Source of the DNA: Streptomyces sp. CC208A
Lineage (GTDB): Bacteria; Actinomycetota; Actinomycetes; Streptomycetales; Streptomycetaceae
Direction of reading: 5' to 3'
DNA length: 64,000 bases
NCBI RefSeq assembly: GCF_030010625.1
Contig: NZ_JASCXN010000002.1
Coordinates: 1 to 64,000, forward strand
How positions within the stretch are numbered: position 1 is the first letter of the stretch; each line of letters opens with the position of its first letter. The position numbers and the translations under genes are program-made. Shown piece by piece: positions 44,016 to 56,100 of the stretch. The notes under the pieces are model-generated. The model was not told the origin of the DNA. It searched no databases and saw only the letters and a list, made by a program, of their open reading frames with translations.

Positions 44016-45173
44016 ATGCGCGCGGCGGCCCGGTCTGTTCCGGTGCTCCGGGCCTGGGCGCCGTCGCCGCGGGCCGCGGTCTATCTGCTCGGGGAACTCG
44101 GCACCGCCGTCACGAGCCTGCTGTCGTTCCTGCTCCTCTGCCATCCGAGCATGCGTCGGTCGTGGGCCGACTGGCACCGGCAGCGCGCCGGGCGCCTGCT
44201 CGGCCGGAAGGTCCGCGCCCAGGACGTCGGACTGCCCCGTCTGCTGCGCTGGCTCGCCCTGCACGTCACCTTCGGCATCGCCTGCGGCCTCGCCACGCTC
44301 GTCTGCGTCGGCAACGCCCTGCTCCTCCTGGTCACCCCCCTGCTGCCCTGGCTGCTCCCGGCTCGGGAGACCCCGCAGACGGTGCTGGACATGCCGGTGG
44401 CCGGCTGGCAGGAGGACGCCGCCGGCCCGTCGGTGGGGACCGTCCTGTTCGCCGTCGGCTGTCTGGCGCTGTCGCCGCTCGCCACGGGGTACGCCCGTCT
44501 GACGCTCGCCGCGCTCGGCTCGTCCCGTACCCAGGTACTGGCCGACCGGGTGGCCACCCTCACCCGCACCCGAAGCGACGCGCTCGAGACGCACGCCGCG
44601 GAGCTGCGGCGGATCGAACGCGACCTGCACGACGGCACCCAGGCACGGCTGGTGGCCGTGGCCATGCGGCTCGCGATGGCCCGGCGGTGCCTCGACGGCG
44701 ACCCGGCCACCGTCGCCCGGATGCTGCGCGAGGCGACCGAGATCACCGAGGAGGCGATGGTCGAACTCCGCGAGGTCCTCCGCGGGATCTACCCGCCCAT
44801 CCTCGCCGACCGGGGCCTGCCCGGGGCCCTGCGCACCGTCGCCGCCCGGGGCGGGGTGCCGGTCTCCCTCGACATCGGCGAACTGCACCGGATCCCGGCG
44901 GCCATCGAGGCGGTCGCCTACTTCGCGGCCGCCGAGGCGCTGACGAACGTGGCCAAGCACAGCCGGGCCACCGAGGCGGGGCTGCGGGTGTCGCGCACCG
45001 AGGACGTGCTGACGGTCGTCGTCACCGACAACGGCGTGGGAGGGGCGCGGGAGACGAACGGCAGCGGACTGGCCGGCCTCCGCGGCCGGGCGCGGGCCCT
45101 CGACGGCAGCGTCACGGTCGTCAGCCCGGCGGGCGGGCCCACCACGATCACCGTGGAGCTGCCGTGCGCATAG
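44016..45173 (+). CDS. NarL/DesK-type sensor histidine kinase
   Basis: This 385-residue kinase has about four membrane helices in the first 180 residues with short outer loops. The HisKA_3 dimerisation region carries phospho-acceptor H205 in RIERDLHDGTQARL. The ATPase domain has EALTNVAKHSRA and VVVTDNGVGG, then GSGLAGLRGRARAL. It forms a pair with the response regulator that starts inside its stop region. Its signal may be the peptide or envelope stress. No ribosome binding site is evident; a palindrome directly precedes the ATG. Confidence 0.9.
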   Translation: MRAAARSVPVLRAWAPSPRAAVYLLGELGTAVTSLLSFLLLCHPSMRRSWADWHRQRAGRLLGRKVRAQDVGLPRLLRWLALHVTFGIACGLATLVCVGNALLLLVTPLLPWLLPARETPQTVLDMPVAGWQEDAAGPSVGTVLFAVGCLALSPLATGYARLTLAALGSSRTQVLADRVATLTRTRSDALETHAAELRRIERDLHDGTQARLVAVAMRLAMARRCLDGDPATVARMLREATEITEEAMVELREVLRGIYPPILADRGLPGALRTVAARGGVPVSLDIGELHRIPAAIEAVAYFAAAEALTNVAKHSRATEAGLRVSRTEDVLTVVVTDNGVGGARETNGSGLAGLRGRARALDGSVTVVSPAGGPTTITVELPCA

Positions 45174-45805
45174 TCATCGCGGAGGACAACGTCCTGCTCG
45201 CCACCGGCATGGAGCTGCTGCTGACCCACGCCGGCTACGAGGTGGCCGAGGTCGCCGGCGACGCCGAGGGGTTCCTGGCCGCCGTGGACCGGCACCGCCC
45301 GTCCGCCACCATCGTCGACGTACGGCTGCCGCCGTCCTTCCGCGACGAGGGGATCCGGGCCGCGATCGAGGCCCGGCGCCTCCACCCCCGCCTGCCGGTC
45401 CTGGTCCTCTCCCAGTACGTGGAGCAGACGTACGCCTCCGAGCTGCTCTCCGGCAGCGGGGGAGGGGTCGGCTACCTGCTCAAGGACCGCATCAGCCGGG
45501 TCGACGAGTTCCTGGAGGCGCTCGACCGGGTGGCCTCCGGCGGAACCGCGCTCGACCCCGACGTGGTGGCCCAGCTGCTCGCCCGGCGCACCCAGCCGCT
45601 GTCCACGCTCACCCGCCGGGAGCGGGAGGTCCTGGCGCTCATGGCGGAAGGGCACGACAACGCCACACTGGCCAGGAAGCTCTCCATCACGGACAACGCC
45701 GTGCACAAGCACATCGGCAACATCTTCGCGAAGTTCGACCTCACCGAGGCCGACGCAGGCCACCGCCGGGTCCTGGCCGTCCTGACCTACCTGGAAGCAC
45801 GCTGA
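45164..45805 (+). CDS. NarL/FixJ-family response regulator
   Basis: This 213-residue regulator has a receiver domain with D52 as the phosphorylation site (ATIVDVRLP) and acidic EDN near residue 7. K103 in YLLKDR completes the active site. A LuxR-type helix-turn-helix follows at about 145-205 (LTRREREVLALMAEGHDNAT). It overlaps the kinase gene by ten bases, so the two are co-translated. It is likely to act on the NRPS, transporter or resistance genes. A strong terminator follows its stop. Confidence 0.92.
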   Translation: MRIVIAEDNVLLATGMELLLTHAGYEVAEVAGDAEGFLAAVDRHRPSATIVDVRLPPSFRDEGIRAAIEARRLHPRLPVLVLSQYVEQTYASELLSGSGGGVGYLLKDRISRVDEFLEALDRVASGGTALDPDVVAQLLARRTQPLSTLTRREREVLALMAEGHDNATLARKLSITDNAVHKHIGNIFAKFDLTEADAGHRRVLAVLTYLEAR

Positions 45806-45842
45806 GAGCGGCGGGCCCGTCCGCCGGACGGGCCCGCCGCTC
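45806..45842. terminator. Bidirectional terminator
   Basis: A perfect 17-base-pair stem (GAGCGGCGGGCCCGTCC with its complement) and a three-base loop lie between the convergent response regulator and serine hydrolase genes. Confidence 0.92.
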
Positions 45843-45852
45843 CCGTGACGCG

Positions 45853-47130
45853 CTACTTCCGCACGCGCTCCTCCCGCCGGACGGAGAGCCTGCCGGTGAT
45901 CTGCACCCGGTCGATCCCGCCGGTCGCCGGGTCGCGCAGGAACCGCCCGAGGTACGGCATCGCCGCGCGCGGACCACCGTCCGAGGGCGTACGGAAGGCG
46001 AGGTCCTCGCCGACGTGGAGCCGTACCGGGGCCGTACCGGCGACCGAGAGCAGGAGGTCACCGCCGTCGGTCTCGACACGGCAGGACCAGTCGCCGTTCA
46101 CGTACCGCCCCGCGCATTCCGGCGGTGCCGGCACGGGCCCGGTGCCGCTCGTGTCCCGGGGGTGGTCGCCGACCCGCAGGCCGGTCCCGGCCAGCCGCCC
46201 GAGCAGCGACTCCCACAGGCGCGCGCCGGTGCTGCCGTTGGCGGTCAGCGCCACCACGGTCCGGGTCGGCGGGTGCACCCGAAGGTGGCTCCAGGCGCCG
46301 TCGCCGGTGCCGTCGTGGCCGAACCAGCTCCCGTACCGCGACCAGCCGGCGCCCCAGCCGCCCGCGAGGCCGTGGGCGCCCGCGGCGAGCCCCTCCGTGA
46401 CGTCCTCCCGCATCGCCGGCGCCGTCCCGGCGTCGAGCAGGGACGTGCCCGGGCCGAGGCCCAGGTGCGCGGCACCGAACACCGCGAGGTCGCGGGCGGA
46501 GAGGCACAGGCCCGCGGCCGGGTCCTCCAACGGCGGCACGGACTGCTCCCGGATGGGCCGGGGCGGGGCGTCCGGGCGTACGAGATGGCCCGGGGCCACG
46601 GGTCCCGCGCCCTCGTGCCCCAGGGGGCGCAGCAGCATCGCGTCGACGGCCTCCGCCCAGTCGAGGCCCGTGATCTCCTCGACCAGCCGGCCGGCGACGA
46701 GATAGCCGGGGTTGGAGTACGAGAAGACCGTGCCCGGCGCGTGCACCGGCAGCTCGGCCGCGTGGCGGGCGAGCCACCGGGCGCGGGTGGTCCCGGGCGG
46801 CAGCTCGGCGGTGTTGGCCGCGAGGCCCGCGGTGTGGCTGAGCACCTGCCGCAGCGTGAACTCCGGGACCCCGCGCAGCTCGGCCAGCTGTTCCGACAGC
46901 GGCTCGTCCAGGTCCGCGTCGCCGTCGGCGACCAGCAGGGCCGCGAGCGTGGCGGTGAACGGCTTGGTGAGCGAGCCGAGCGGGAACGCCGTCTCCGCCG
47001 TCACCGGGCGTCCGGAACCGGCCTCCTCCTCACCGGTCTCCGCGGTGAGCAGGTCGCCGTCGCGCCAGACGGCCAGCTGGGCGCCGGGGACGCCGTGCCG
47101 GAGGGCGAGCTCCGCCAGAAGGTCCTTCAC
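45853..47130 (-). CDS. Penicillin-binding-protein-type thioesterase candidate (serine hydrolase)
   Basis: This 425-residue protein has a class C beta-lactamase/PBP fold with S53-x-x-K56 (GSLTK), Y138-S-N140 and an HDG motif in WFGHDGTGDG. A C-terminal lipocalin-like domain covers about 335-425. There is no signal peptide, so it acts in the cytoplasm. The GTG start overlaps the stop of the second NRPS gene (GTGA), and that NRPS ends in an epimerisation domain with no thioesterase. This is the pattern of SurE-type enzymes, which release and cyclise peptides with a D-residue at the C-terminus. The role is inferred from fold and context. Confidence 0.83.
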   Translation of the reverse strand: MKDLLAELALRHGVPGAQLAVWRDGDLLTAETGEEEAGSGRPVTAETAFPLGSLTKPFTATLAALLVADGDADLDEPLSEQLAELRGVPEFTLRQVLSHTAGLAANTAELPPGTTRARWLARHAAELPVHAPGTVFSYSNPGYLVAGRLVEEITGLDWAEAVDAMLLRPLGHEGAGPVAPGHLVRPDAPPRPIREQSVPPLEDPAAGLCLSARDLAVFGAAHLGLGPGTSLLDAGTAPAMREDVTEGLAAGAHGLAGGWGAGWSRYGSWFGHDGTGDGAWSHLRVHPPTRTVVALTANGSTGARLWESLLGRLAGTGLRVGDHPRDTSGTGPVPAPPECAGRYVNGDWSCRVETDGGDLLLSVAGTAPVRLHVGEDLAFRTPSDGGPRAAMPYLGRFLRDPATGGIDRVQITGRLSVRREERVRK

Positions 47131-50100
47131 CGGTGGCCCTCCGTCCCGAGGGCCGGGTCGCAGAGGCGGGCGATCGACCGCAGCGCCGCCACGAGCTCCG
47201 AGCCGACCCGCTCGATCGTGTCGGGCTCGTGCAGGTCGACCGAGTAGTACAGGTCGAAGCCGAGCCGCCCGTCCTCGACGGCGCCGACCACCTCAAGGGC
47301 CTGCACGACCCGCTCGCGGTCGTCCTGCTCCCGGCCGATCGGCTCGTGGAAGGCGTGGAACAGGGAGCGGTCGGCCGTCTGCGTGATCTCCTGGGTCTGG
47401 CTGTGGTAGTTGAACAGCACCGCGGGCGGCGTGTGCTCCGCCGGCGGGGTGCCGGTCCCGGCGAGGTGCCGCAGCGCCCCGTGGCCGAGCCCGTTGCCGG
47501 GAACGGCGCGCAGACAGCGCCGCACCGACCGTACGACGGCCGGCCAGTCGGCCTCGTCCCCGGCCCGTCCCGGCACCTCCAGGGCCACCGGGTACGAGCT
47601 GGTGAACCAGCCGACGGTACGGGACAGGTCGACGTCCTCGAAGATCTCCTCCCGGCCGTGGCCCTCCATCTCGATCACCAGCCGGTCCTCGCCGGACCAG
47701 CGGCACACCGTCCACGCCAGCGCGGACAGCAGCACGTCGCTGGCCCGGGCCCGGAACCTGCCGGGCGCCGTGTGCAGCAGCACCGCGGTCTCGTCCCGTT
47801 CGAGGCGCACCGGCATGATCCGCCGCGAGGACACCACGTTCGGCCCCGGACCGTCGGCCGGCAGCGGCGCCGGCTCGGGCACCGCGTCCCAGTGCGCCGT
47901 CTGGTCCGCGAAGCCCCCGTCGGCCGCGTGCGCCGCGAGCCGCGTGGCCCACTGCCGGAACGAGGAGGTCTTGGCGCCGAGGTCGATCGCCTCGCCGTCC
48001 ACGGCCTGCCGGTAGGCGAGGTCCAGGTCGTGGTTGAGGATCCGCCAGGACACGGCGTCGACCACGAGGTGGTGCACGGTCAGGTGCAGACGGGCCCGCC
48101 GGTCCGGACCGAGGTCGAACAGGACCGCCCGCAGCAGCGGCCCGGCCGCCAGGTCGAAGCCGGTGTCGGCCGCCGCGGCGAGCCGGTCCATGACCGGGAG
48201 CAGCTCCTCGTCGGGCAGCCCCGACAGGTCGTGGCGCTCGAACAGTTCACCGGTCTCGGCGGCGGCGTTCCACTGCGACCAGCGGCCCTGTTCGTCCCGG
48301 GTGTAGCGCATCCGCAGCGCGTCGTGATGGGCGACGACCGCCGTGAGCGCGGCCCGCAGCGCCGACTCGTCGGTGCCGGCGGCGAGTTCGACGTGGATCG
48401 ACTGGACGAGGTGCTGCGGGGCGACCGTGTTGCGGGCGAAGAACTCGTGCTGGATCGGGGTGAGCGGCACCTCGCCGGCCTCGGCGTCCTGGGTGGCGGC
48501 GACCCGGCGGTCCCGGCCCGCGGCGGCGACGAGCCGCTCGACGGTCGGATGGCGGAACAGGTCGCTGGAGGAGACCTGCAGCCCCGCCCGGCGGCTCTTG
48601 AACACCACCTGGATGCTGAGGATCGAGTCGCCGCCGAGGTCGAAGAAGTCGTCGGTGACCCCGACGCGCTCCACGCCGAGGACCTCCGCCCAGATCGCGG
48701 CCATCGTGCGCTCCTCGGCCGTGCGGGGCTCCACCCGGGCCCGGCCGGACGGTGTGGCGGCGGGCTCCGGCAGGGCGCGGCGGTCGACCTTGCCGTGCGG
48801 GGTGAGCGGCATCCGCTCCAACCGCACGAGCGCGGCCGGGACCATGTACGCGGGAAGCCGGTCGGCGAGGTACCGGGTCAGTTCGGCCGGGTCCTGCTCC
48901 GAGACGACGTACCCGACCAGACGCCGGCGGCCCGGCTGGTCCTCGCGGACGACGACCGCGGCCCCGGCCACGTCCGGGTGCGCGGTGAGCGCCCGCTCGA
49001 CCTCGCCGAGCTCGACGCGGTAGCCGCGCAGCTTCACCTGGTCGTCGGTGCGGCCGACGAACTCGAGCGTGCCGTCCGGGAGCCGGCGCATCAGGTCGCC
49101 GGTGCGGTACATGCGGGCACCGGGCGCCCCGAACGGGTCCGGCAGGAAGCGTTCCGCGGTCATCGCGGGCCGGTCCCGGTAGCCGCGGCACACCCCGTCC
49201 CCGGCGATGTACGCCTCCCCGGTCACCCCCACCGGCACCACCTGGAGGTCCCGGTCGAGGAGGTACACCCGGGCGTCGGCGGCCGGCCGGCCGACCGGGA
49301 CGGTCCGTCCGGGCCGTCCACCGCGCTCGACCGGGAAGCACGTCGCCGTCACCGAGCACTCGGTGGGGCCGTACGCGTTGACGATCCGCAGGTCGGGCAG
49401 CCGGTCCAGGACGCGCGCGCAGTGCGGCCCGGACAGCGCCTCGCCGCCGACGACGACCTTGCGCAGCCCCGCGAGGATGCCAGGGTCGGTGTCGGCGACG
49501 GCGTGGAAGAAGCCCGCCGAGAACGACATGGCCTGCACCTCGTGGTCGCGCAGGAACTTGTCGAGCTCGTCCACCGAGCGGAAGTCGCCGGGCCGCACGG
49601 CCAGGCACGCGCCGCTCAGCAGCGTCTGCCACAGCTCGTTCTGCGCGGCGTCGAAGGAGATCGAGTGGTGCTGGGCGACGGTGGCCGCGTCCCCGAAGGT
49701 GTGCTCGCCCGCCGCCCGCACGAGGCGGGCGAGACCACGGTGGGTGACCATGCTCGCCTTGGGCGTGCCGGTCGAGCCCGAGGTGTACACGAGCACGGCG
49801 AGGTTGTCCGGCACGGTGCGCGAGGGCGGCGGCCCGTCGAAGGCCCCCGGCCGCAACTCACCGGTCAGAAGCTCGTCGGTGAGCAGGACCCGGGCCTCGG
49901 TCGGCGGCAGGCCGGGGGCGAGCGCGGCACTGGTCAGCAGCACCGGCACCCCCGAGTCGCGGAAGAGGTGGGCGAGGCGCTCGGGCGGGTAGCCGGGGTC
50001 GAGCGGCACGTACGCGCCGCCCGCCTTCAGGACGGCGAGCATGGCGGTGATCATCTCGGCGCCGCCGGGCAGGCAGATGCCCACCGGCACCTCGGGACCG

Positions 50101-53100
50101 ACCCCCCGGCCGACGAGTTCGTGGGCGAACCGGTCGGAACGGGCGTCCAGTTCGGCGTAGGTGAGCCGGGTGTCGCCGGCGACGACCGCGGGCCGGCCGG
50201 GGTGCTCGCGGGCCACCTCCGCGAAGAGCTCGTGCAGGCACCGCTCGGGGTAGCCGGACGGCGTCCCGTTGAACTCCTCGACCAGAAGGGCGCGTTCGGC
50301 GCCGCGGACCATCGGGAGCTCCCGCAGTGTGGCGCCGGGCGCCGTCACCATCGCGTCGAGCACGCCGAGCAGGTGACCGGCGAAGCGGCGCGCGGTGGCG
50401 TCGTCGAACAGGCGCGGGTCGTAGCCCACCCGCAGGTGGAGCCCGCCCACCAGGTGCGCCACGCACGTGAGCGGGAAGTTCGACGTCTCCAGGCCGGCGA
50501 GCGACCGCACCTCCAGACCGTGGCGCTCGGCCGCGTGCTCGTCGTACGGGAAGTTCTCGAAGACCACGCAGCTCTCGAAGAGGTCGGTGCCCGCCGGGAT
50601 CGCGGCCCAGCGCCGCACCTCGGCGAGCGAGACGTACTCGTACTGGCGGCCGTCGACCTGCTGCTCCTGGATCTCGCGCAGCCAGGACCGCAGTTCGCTG
50701 TCGGGCGAGACGGTCAGCCGGGCGGGCAGGGTGTTGATGAACAGGCCGATCATGTCGTCCGAGCCAGGCAGTTCGGCGGGCCGGCCGCCGGCCGTGGTGC
50801 CGAAGCAGACCTGCCGGTCGCCGCTGTAGCGGGACAGCAGCAGGGCCCAGGCGCCCTGGACGAGCGTGTTGACGGTGACCCGTGCCTCCCGGGCGAAGCG
50901 CTCCAGGCGCCCGGTCTCCTCCGCGGTGAGCGCGAGGTCGACGTGCCCGGTGTCGCGGGACTGGTGGGAGCGCAGCGGCGTCCGGTCGTACGGCAGCGCG
51001 GTGGGCGTGGAGAACCCGGCGAGCAGCCCCGTCCAGTACGCCTCCGCCGCCGCGGTGTCCTGCTCGCCCAGCCAGCGCACGTACTCGCGGAACGGGCGGC
51101 GGGGGCGCGGCGGTTCGACCTCGCGTCCGCTGAGCGCGGCGTGTTCCGCGAACACCTCGCCGAGCACCTCGGCGAAGCTCCAGCCGTCCAGGAGCAGGTG
51201 GTGCGAGGAGCAGCGCAGGTGGACGGCGGACGGGGAGAGCCGGGCCAGGTGCAGCCGCAGCAGCGGCGGCCGCGACAGGTCCATCGGTTCGACGGGTGCC
51301 TCGGACAGCAGGCGTATGCGCTCCTGCTGCTGAGTATCCGTCAGCTCCGACCAGTCCTCGACGACGACGGGCACGCGCACGTCCCGGTGGACCACCTGAA
51401 GGGGGTGTCCGCCGTCGGCGTCGGCGATCGCCGTGCGCAGCACGGGGGTGCGGTCGACGACCCGCTGCCACGCCTCGGCCAGCAGCGCCGGGTCGCGGAC
51501 GCCGTCGAGGACGAGCGCGAGGTGGGTGAGGTACATGTCGTCCTCGTGCGCGTCGAGCGAGTGGAACAGCAGACCGCTCTGCATCGGCGTCAGCGGGTAG
51601 ACGTCCTCGACCGTGCGGCCGTCCCCGGCGATCCGGTCGACGCCGGCCTGGTCGAGCCCGGCGAGCGGGAAGTCGGAGGGGGTGCAGCCGCCGGCCCGGG
51701 CGCAGTGCGCCACGATCTCGGCGAGCGCCGCCGTGAACCGTGCCGCGAGGCCGGCGACGGTGGCCTCGTCGTGCAGCGCGGTCGAGTACTCCCAGGAGAG
51801 TTCGAGCCGGCCGCCGCGGACCATGCCGGTGATCTCCAGGGGGTTCGGGCGGGTCAGCTCCGCACCGCGGTCCGGCGCCGGGCTGGGGTGCCAGGCGCGC
51901 AGCAGGCCGTCGCCCGAGGCCACGTCGAAGTGGCCGTGGTAGTTGAAACCGACCTGGCAGCGGCCGCCGCCGAGCCCGGAGCCCTCGGTGAGGTGGCGCA
52001 GGGCGCCGTAGCCGATGCCGGCCTCGGGGACCGCGCGCAGGGTCTCCTTGACGGCCTTGAGCCGGGTGCCCCAGTCGCCGTCCGGCACGGGCAGCACCAC
52101 GGGGAAGAGCGTGGTGAACCAGCCGGCCGTACGGGACAGGTCGACGTCGTCGAAGAGGTTCTCGCGGCCGTGGCCCTCCAGCTCGACGGCGACGGCCTCG
52201 CCGCCGGTCCAGTCGGCGAGCACCGCCGCGAGCGCGGTCAGCAGGACGTCGTTGACCTGGGTGCGGTACGCCGCCGGCACGTCCCGCAGCAGCGCGCGGG
52301 TCAGTTCGGGGTCGAGGGCGGTCTCGACCGTACGGGCGTGGGCGAGGGTGTCCGGTGCCGTGCGGTCGAGGGGCAGCGGCGGGCAGGCGGCGGAGGCGGC
52401 CTCCACGCCCCGCCAGTACGGCAGTTCGGCGGCGAAGCGACCGGATCCGGCCGCCTCGGTCAGCCGCGTCGACCACTCCCGGAAGCCGGTGGACTTCTCC
52501 GGGAGGACGACCGGCAGGCCCTGTGCCGCCTGCCCGTGGGCGAGTTCGAGGTCGGCGAGCAGCACCCGCCAGGTGACCCCGTCGACGACGAGGTGGTGCG
52601 CCGTGACGAACAGCCGGTCGGGCTCGGGGGCGCCGGTGAAGAGCACCGCGGCGAACAGGGGCCCGGTGTCCAGCCGGAAACCGGTCTGCGCCGCCGTGAC
52701 CGCCTCCCGGACGGCCCGTTCGCGGGCGGGGCCGTCGAGCCCCGAGAGGTCGACCGTGCGGAAGGGCTCGCCCGTCTCGGCGGGCGGGCAGTGCTGCCGC
52801 CAGGTGCCGTCGGCGGGGACGGCGCGCAGCCGCAGCGCGTCGTGGTGGTCGACCAGCGCCGTCACGGCCGTGCGCAGGGCGGCCGGGTCGGTGCCGGGGG
52901 CGAGCTCGACGAACAGCGACTGGTTGAAGTGGGCGGCGCCCTCCGGGTACTGCTCGAAGTACCAGCGCTGCACCGGGGTGAGCGGCACGTCCCCGACCGC
53001 GGCGGCGGGCGCCCGCCGCTCCGACGGCTCCACGGCCCGGACGACGGCGGCCAGTTCGGCCACGGTCTGGTGCCGGAAGATCTGCTTGGCGGTCAGGCGC

Positions 53101-56100
53101 AGACCGGCCCGCCGCGCCTTCGACACGACCTGCAGCCCGACGATCGAGTCGCCGCCGAGCTCGAAGAAGTTGTCGCCGACACCGACCGTGCCGGGCTGAA
53201 GTCCCAGCACCTCGGCCCAGATCGCGGCGAGCGCGGCCTCGGTGGGGTCGCGCGGCGGCACGTGGTCCCCGCCGGTCTGCTCGGTGAGCGCCGGGGCGGG
53301 CAGCGCCTTGCGGTCGAGCGTGCCGCTCGGGGTCGCCGGAAGCTCGTCGAGGACGACGAGCGCGGAGGGGATCGCCGGGTCGGGGACGATCCCCGCGAGG
53401 AAGGCGCGCAACTCGGTGAGGGTGGGCGCGGCACCGTCCGCGACCAGGTAGCCGACGAGCCGGTCGCGGCCGGCCGTGTCGGCCCGTACGGCGGCGGCCG
53501 CGGCGGCGACGCCGGGGTGGCGCAGCAGGGCGGCCTCGACCTCGCCGAGCTCCACCCGGAAGCCGCGGATCTTGACCTGGTCGTCCGCCCGGCCGAGGTA
53601 CTCAAGGTCGCCGTCGGGCCGCCATCGCCCGATGTCGCCGGTGCGGTAGAGGCGCCCGTCGGTGAACGGGTCGTCGAGGAAGCGCTGGGCGGTCAGCTCG
53701 GGCCGGTTCCAGTAGCCCTGCGCCACACCGTCACCGCCGATGTGGATCTCGCCGGGCACGCCGACGGGCACGGGCCGCATCCGGCCGTCGAGGACGTACG
53801 TACGGGTGTTGCCCAGCGGCCGGCCGACGGGCACGACCGCCGTGCCGGCCGACGTACCGGGCCGCAGCCGGTACGTCGTGGAGTCCACGGTGGTCTCCGT
53901 GGCGCCGTAGTTGTTGGTGACGACGGCGTCGGCGGGGAGCAGCTCCAGGACCGCCGCCGCGTCGTCGGCCAGCCACGCCTCCGAACCGACCGCGAGGACG
54001 CGCAGCGAGTCCGCCCGGCCGCCCGCCCAGGACAGCTCCTGGGCGACCGCCTTGGCCAGCGACGGGGTGGTCACGAGCAGCTGAGGGCGGACCTCGGAGA
54101 TCAGCGCGGCCAGGGCGGGCGGATCGGTGACCACGTCCGCCGGGCAGATCACCATCTCGCCGCCGTACATCGCGGACATCAGGAAGTCGCCGAGGAACAG
54201 GTCCACGGCGAGGCTGGACACCGACAGGCTGCGGCCCCGCAGCCCGGCCAGGTCGTAGCGGTCGTCCCAGGCGCGCATCATGTGGACGGCGTTGCGGTGG
54301 CTGACCATCACGCCCTTGGGGCGGCCGGTCGAGCCGGAGGTGTAGACGACGTACGCCAGGTCGTCGGGCCCGGCGGCCGTGACGGGGGGCGTGGCGGGCC
54401 GGCGGGCGATGGCGTCCTGGTCGGTGTCGAGCCGGATCGTGGTCCAGGAGCCCTCGCCGATCGCCGCCGAGTCGGTGATCAGCACCGGCGCCGCGGCGTC
54501 GTCGAGCATCAGGGCGAGCCGCCCGGCGGGATGCTCGGGGTCGAGCGGCACGAACGCGCCACCGGCCTTGAGCACGGCCAGCAGGGCGACCATCGCGTCC
54601 ACGGTGCGGTCGAGGCAGACCCCGGTCAGCGTGCCGGGGCGGACGCCGGCCGCGACCAGGTGGTGGGCGAGCCGGTTGGCCCGCGCGGCCAGTTCCGCGA
54701 AGGTGAGCCGCCGGCTGCCGTCGCTCACCGCGACGGAGTCGGGGGTCCGGGCCGCCTGCTCGTCGAAGAGCCGGTGCAGGGTCCGCGCGGGCGGTACCGG
54801 GAGGGCCGGGCCCTGCCAGTCCGCGGTGAGCGTGCGCAGCTCCTCGGCCGGCAGCATGGACAGACCGGCGAGCGGGGCCGCGGGCTCCCGCGTCACCGCG
54901 CGCAGCAGGGTGACGAGGTGGCCGCCGAGCCGCTCGACGGTCGCCCGGTCGAACAGGTCGGTGCTGTATTCGAGGTAGCAGACGAGCGAGGAGTCGTCCT
55001 CGTAGAAGTCGAAGGTGAGGTCCAGCTTCGCGACGTCGACCGGCGGCTGGATCTCGGAGACGTCCAGACCCCGGAAGTCCGGCAGCGTGGCGGCCATGTT
55101 CTGCAGGTTGACCATCACCTGGACCAGCGGCGGCCGGGACGCGTCCCGCTCGGGCCGCAGCGCGTCCACGAGGCGTTGGAAGGGGACCTCGTCGTGGGCG
55201 AAGGCGTCGAGGAGGCCGTCGCGCACCCGGCCGAGCAGCTCCGTGAACGCCAGGGACTCGTCCACCTGGGAGCGCAGGACCACGGTGTTGATGAAGAAGC
55301 CGATCAGGTTCTCCAGTTCGGGCCGCTGCCGGCCCAGGGTGACCGTGCCGACGGCCACGTCGGGCTCGCCGCAGTACCGGGCGAGCAGCACCTTCGTGAC
55401 CGTGACCAGGGACATGAACAGCGTCGCGTCCTGCCCGCGGCTCAACTCCCGCAGGCGGTCGAGGACGTCGGCGGGGATCTCCACCGGCAGGGTCGCGCCC
55501 GCCGGCGTGCGGACCGGCGGCCGGGGCCGGTCGGTGGGCAGCTCGGTCGGGCGTATCCCGGCGAGCCGCTCGCGCCAGTGGGCGAGCTGCTCGTCGAGCG
55601 CGGCGGACCGCTCGCGCTCCCAGACGGCGTAGTCGGCGTACTGCACGGGCACGGGCGGCAGGGACGCGCCGGTGCCGGCGGCCCCGGCCTCGTAGGCGGC
55701 GGACAGTTCGCCGAGCAGCTGCCCGGTCGACCAGCCGTCGCACACGATGTGGTGCATGGCCAGGACGAGCACGTGCTCATGGGCGTCGACGCGCAGCAGC
55801 GTGGCCCGCAGCAGCGGCCCGCGGCGCAGGTCGAACGGCCTGTTCATCTCCTCCGCGAGGAAGCGCTCGACCGCGGCCGGGGCGTCGGGCCCCGACACGT
55901 CGACGACGGACAGGGCCCGGCCGGCGGGCTCGTGGACGACCTGGACGCCACGGCCGTCGACCGCGTCGAAGGTGGTGCGGAGCACCTCGTGCCGGCGCAC
56001 GACCAGGTCGAGCGCGGCGGCGAGCGCCGCGGTGTCGAGCCGGCCGCTCAGCCGCAGCGCGCGCAGGGTGTTGTACTCGGCGCTGTCCGGCTCCAGTTCG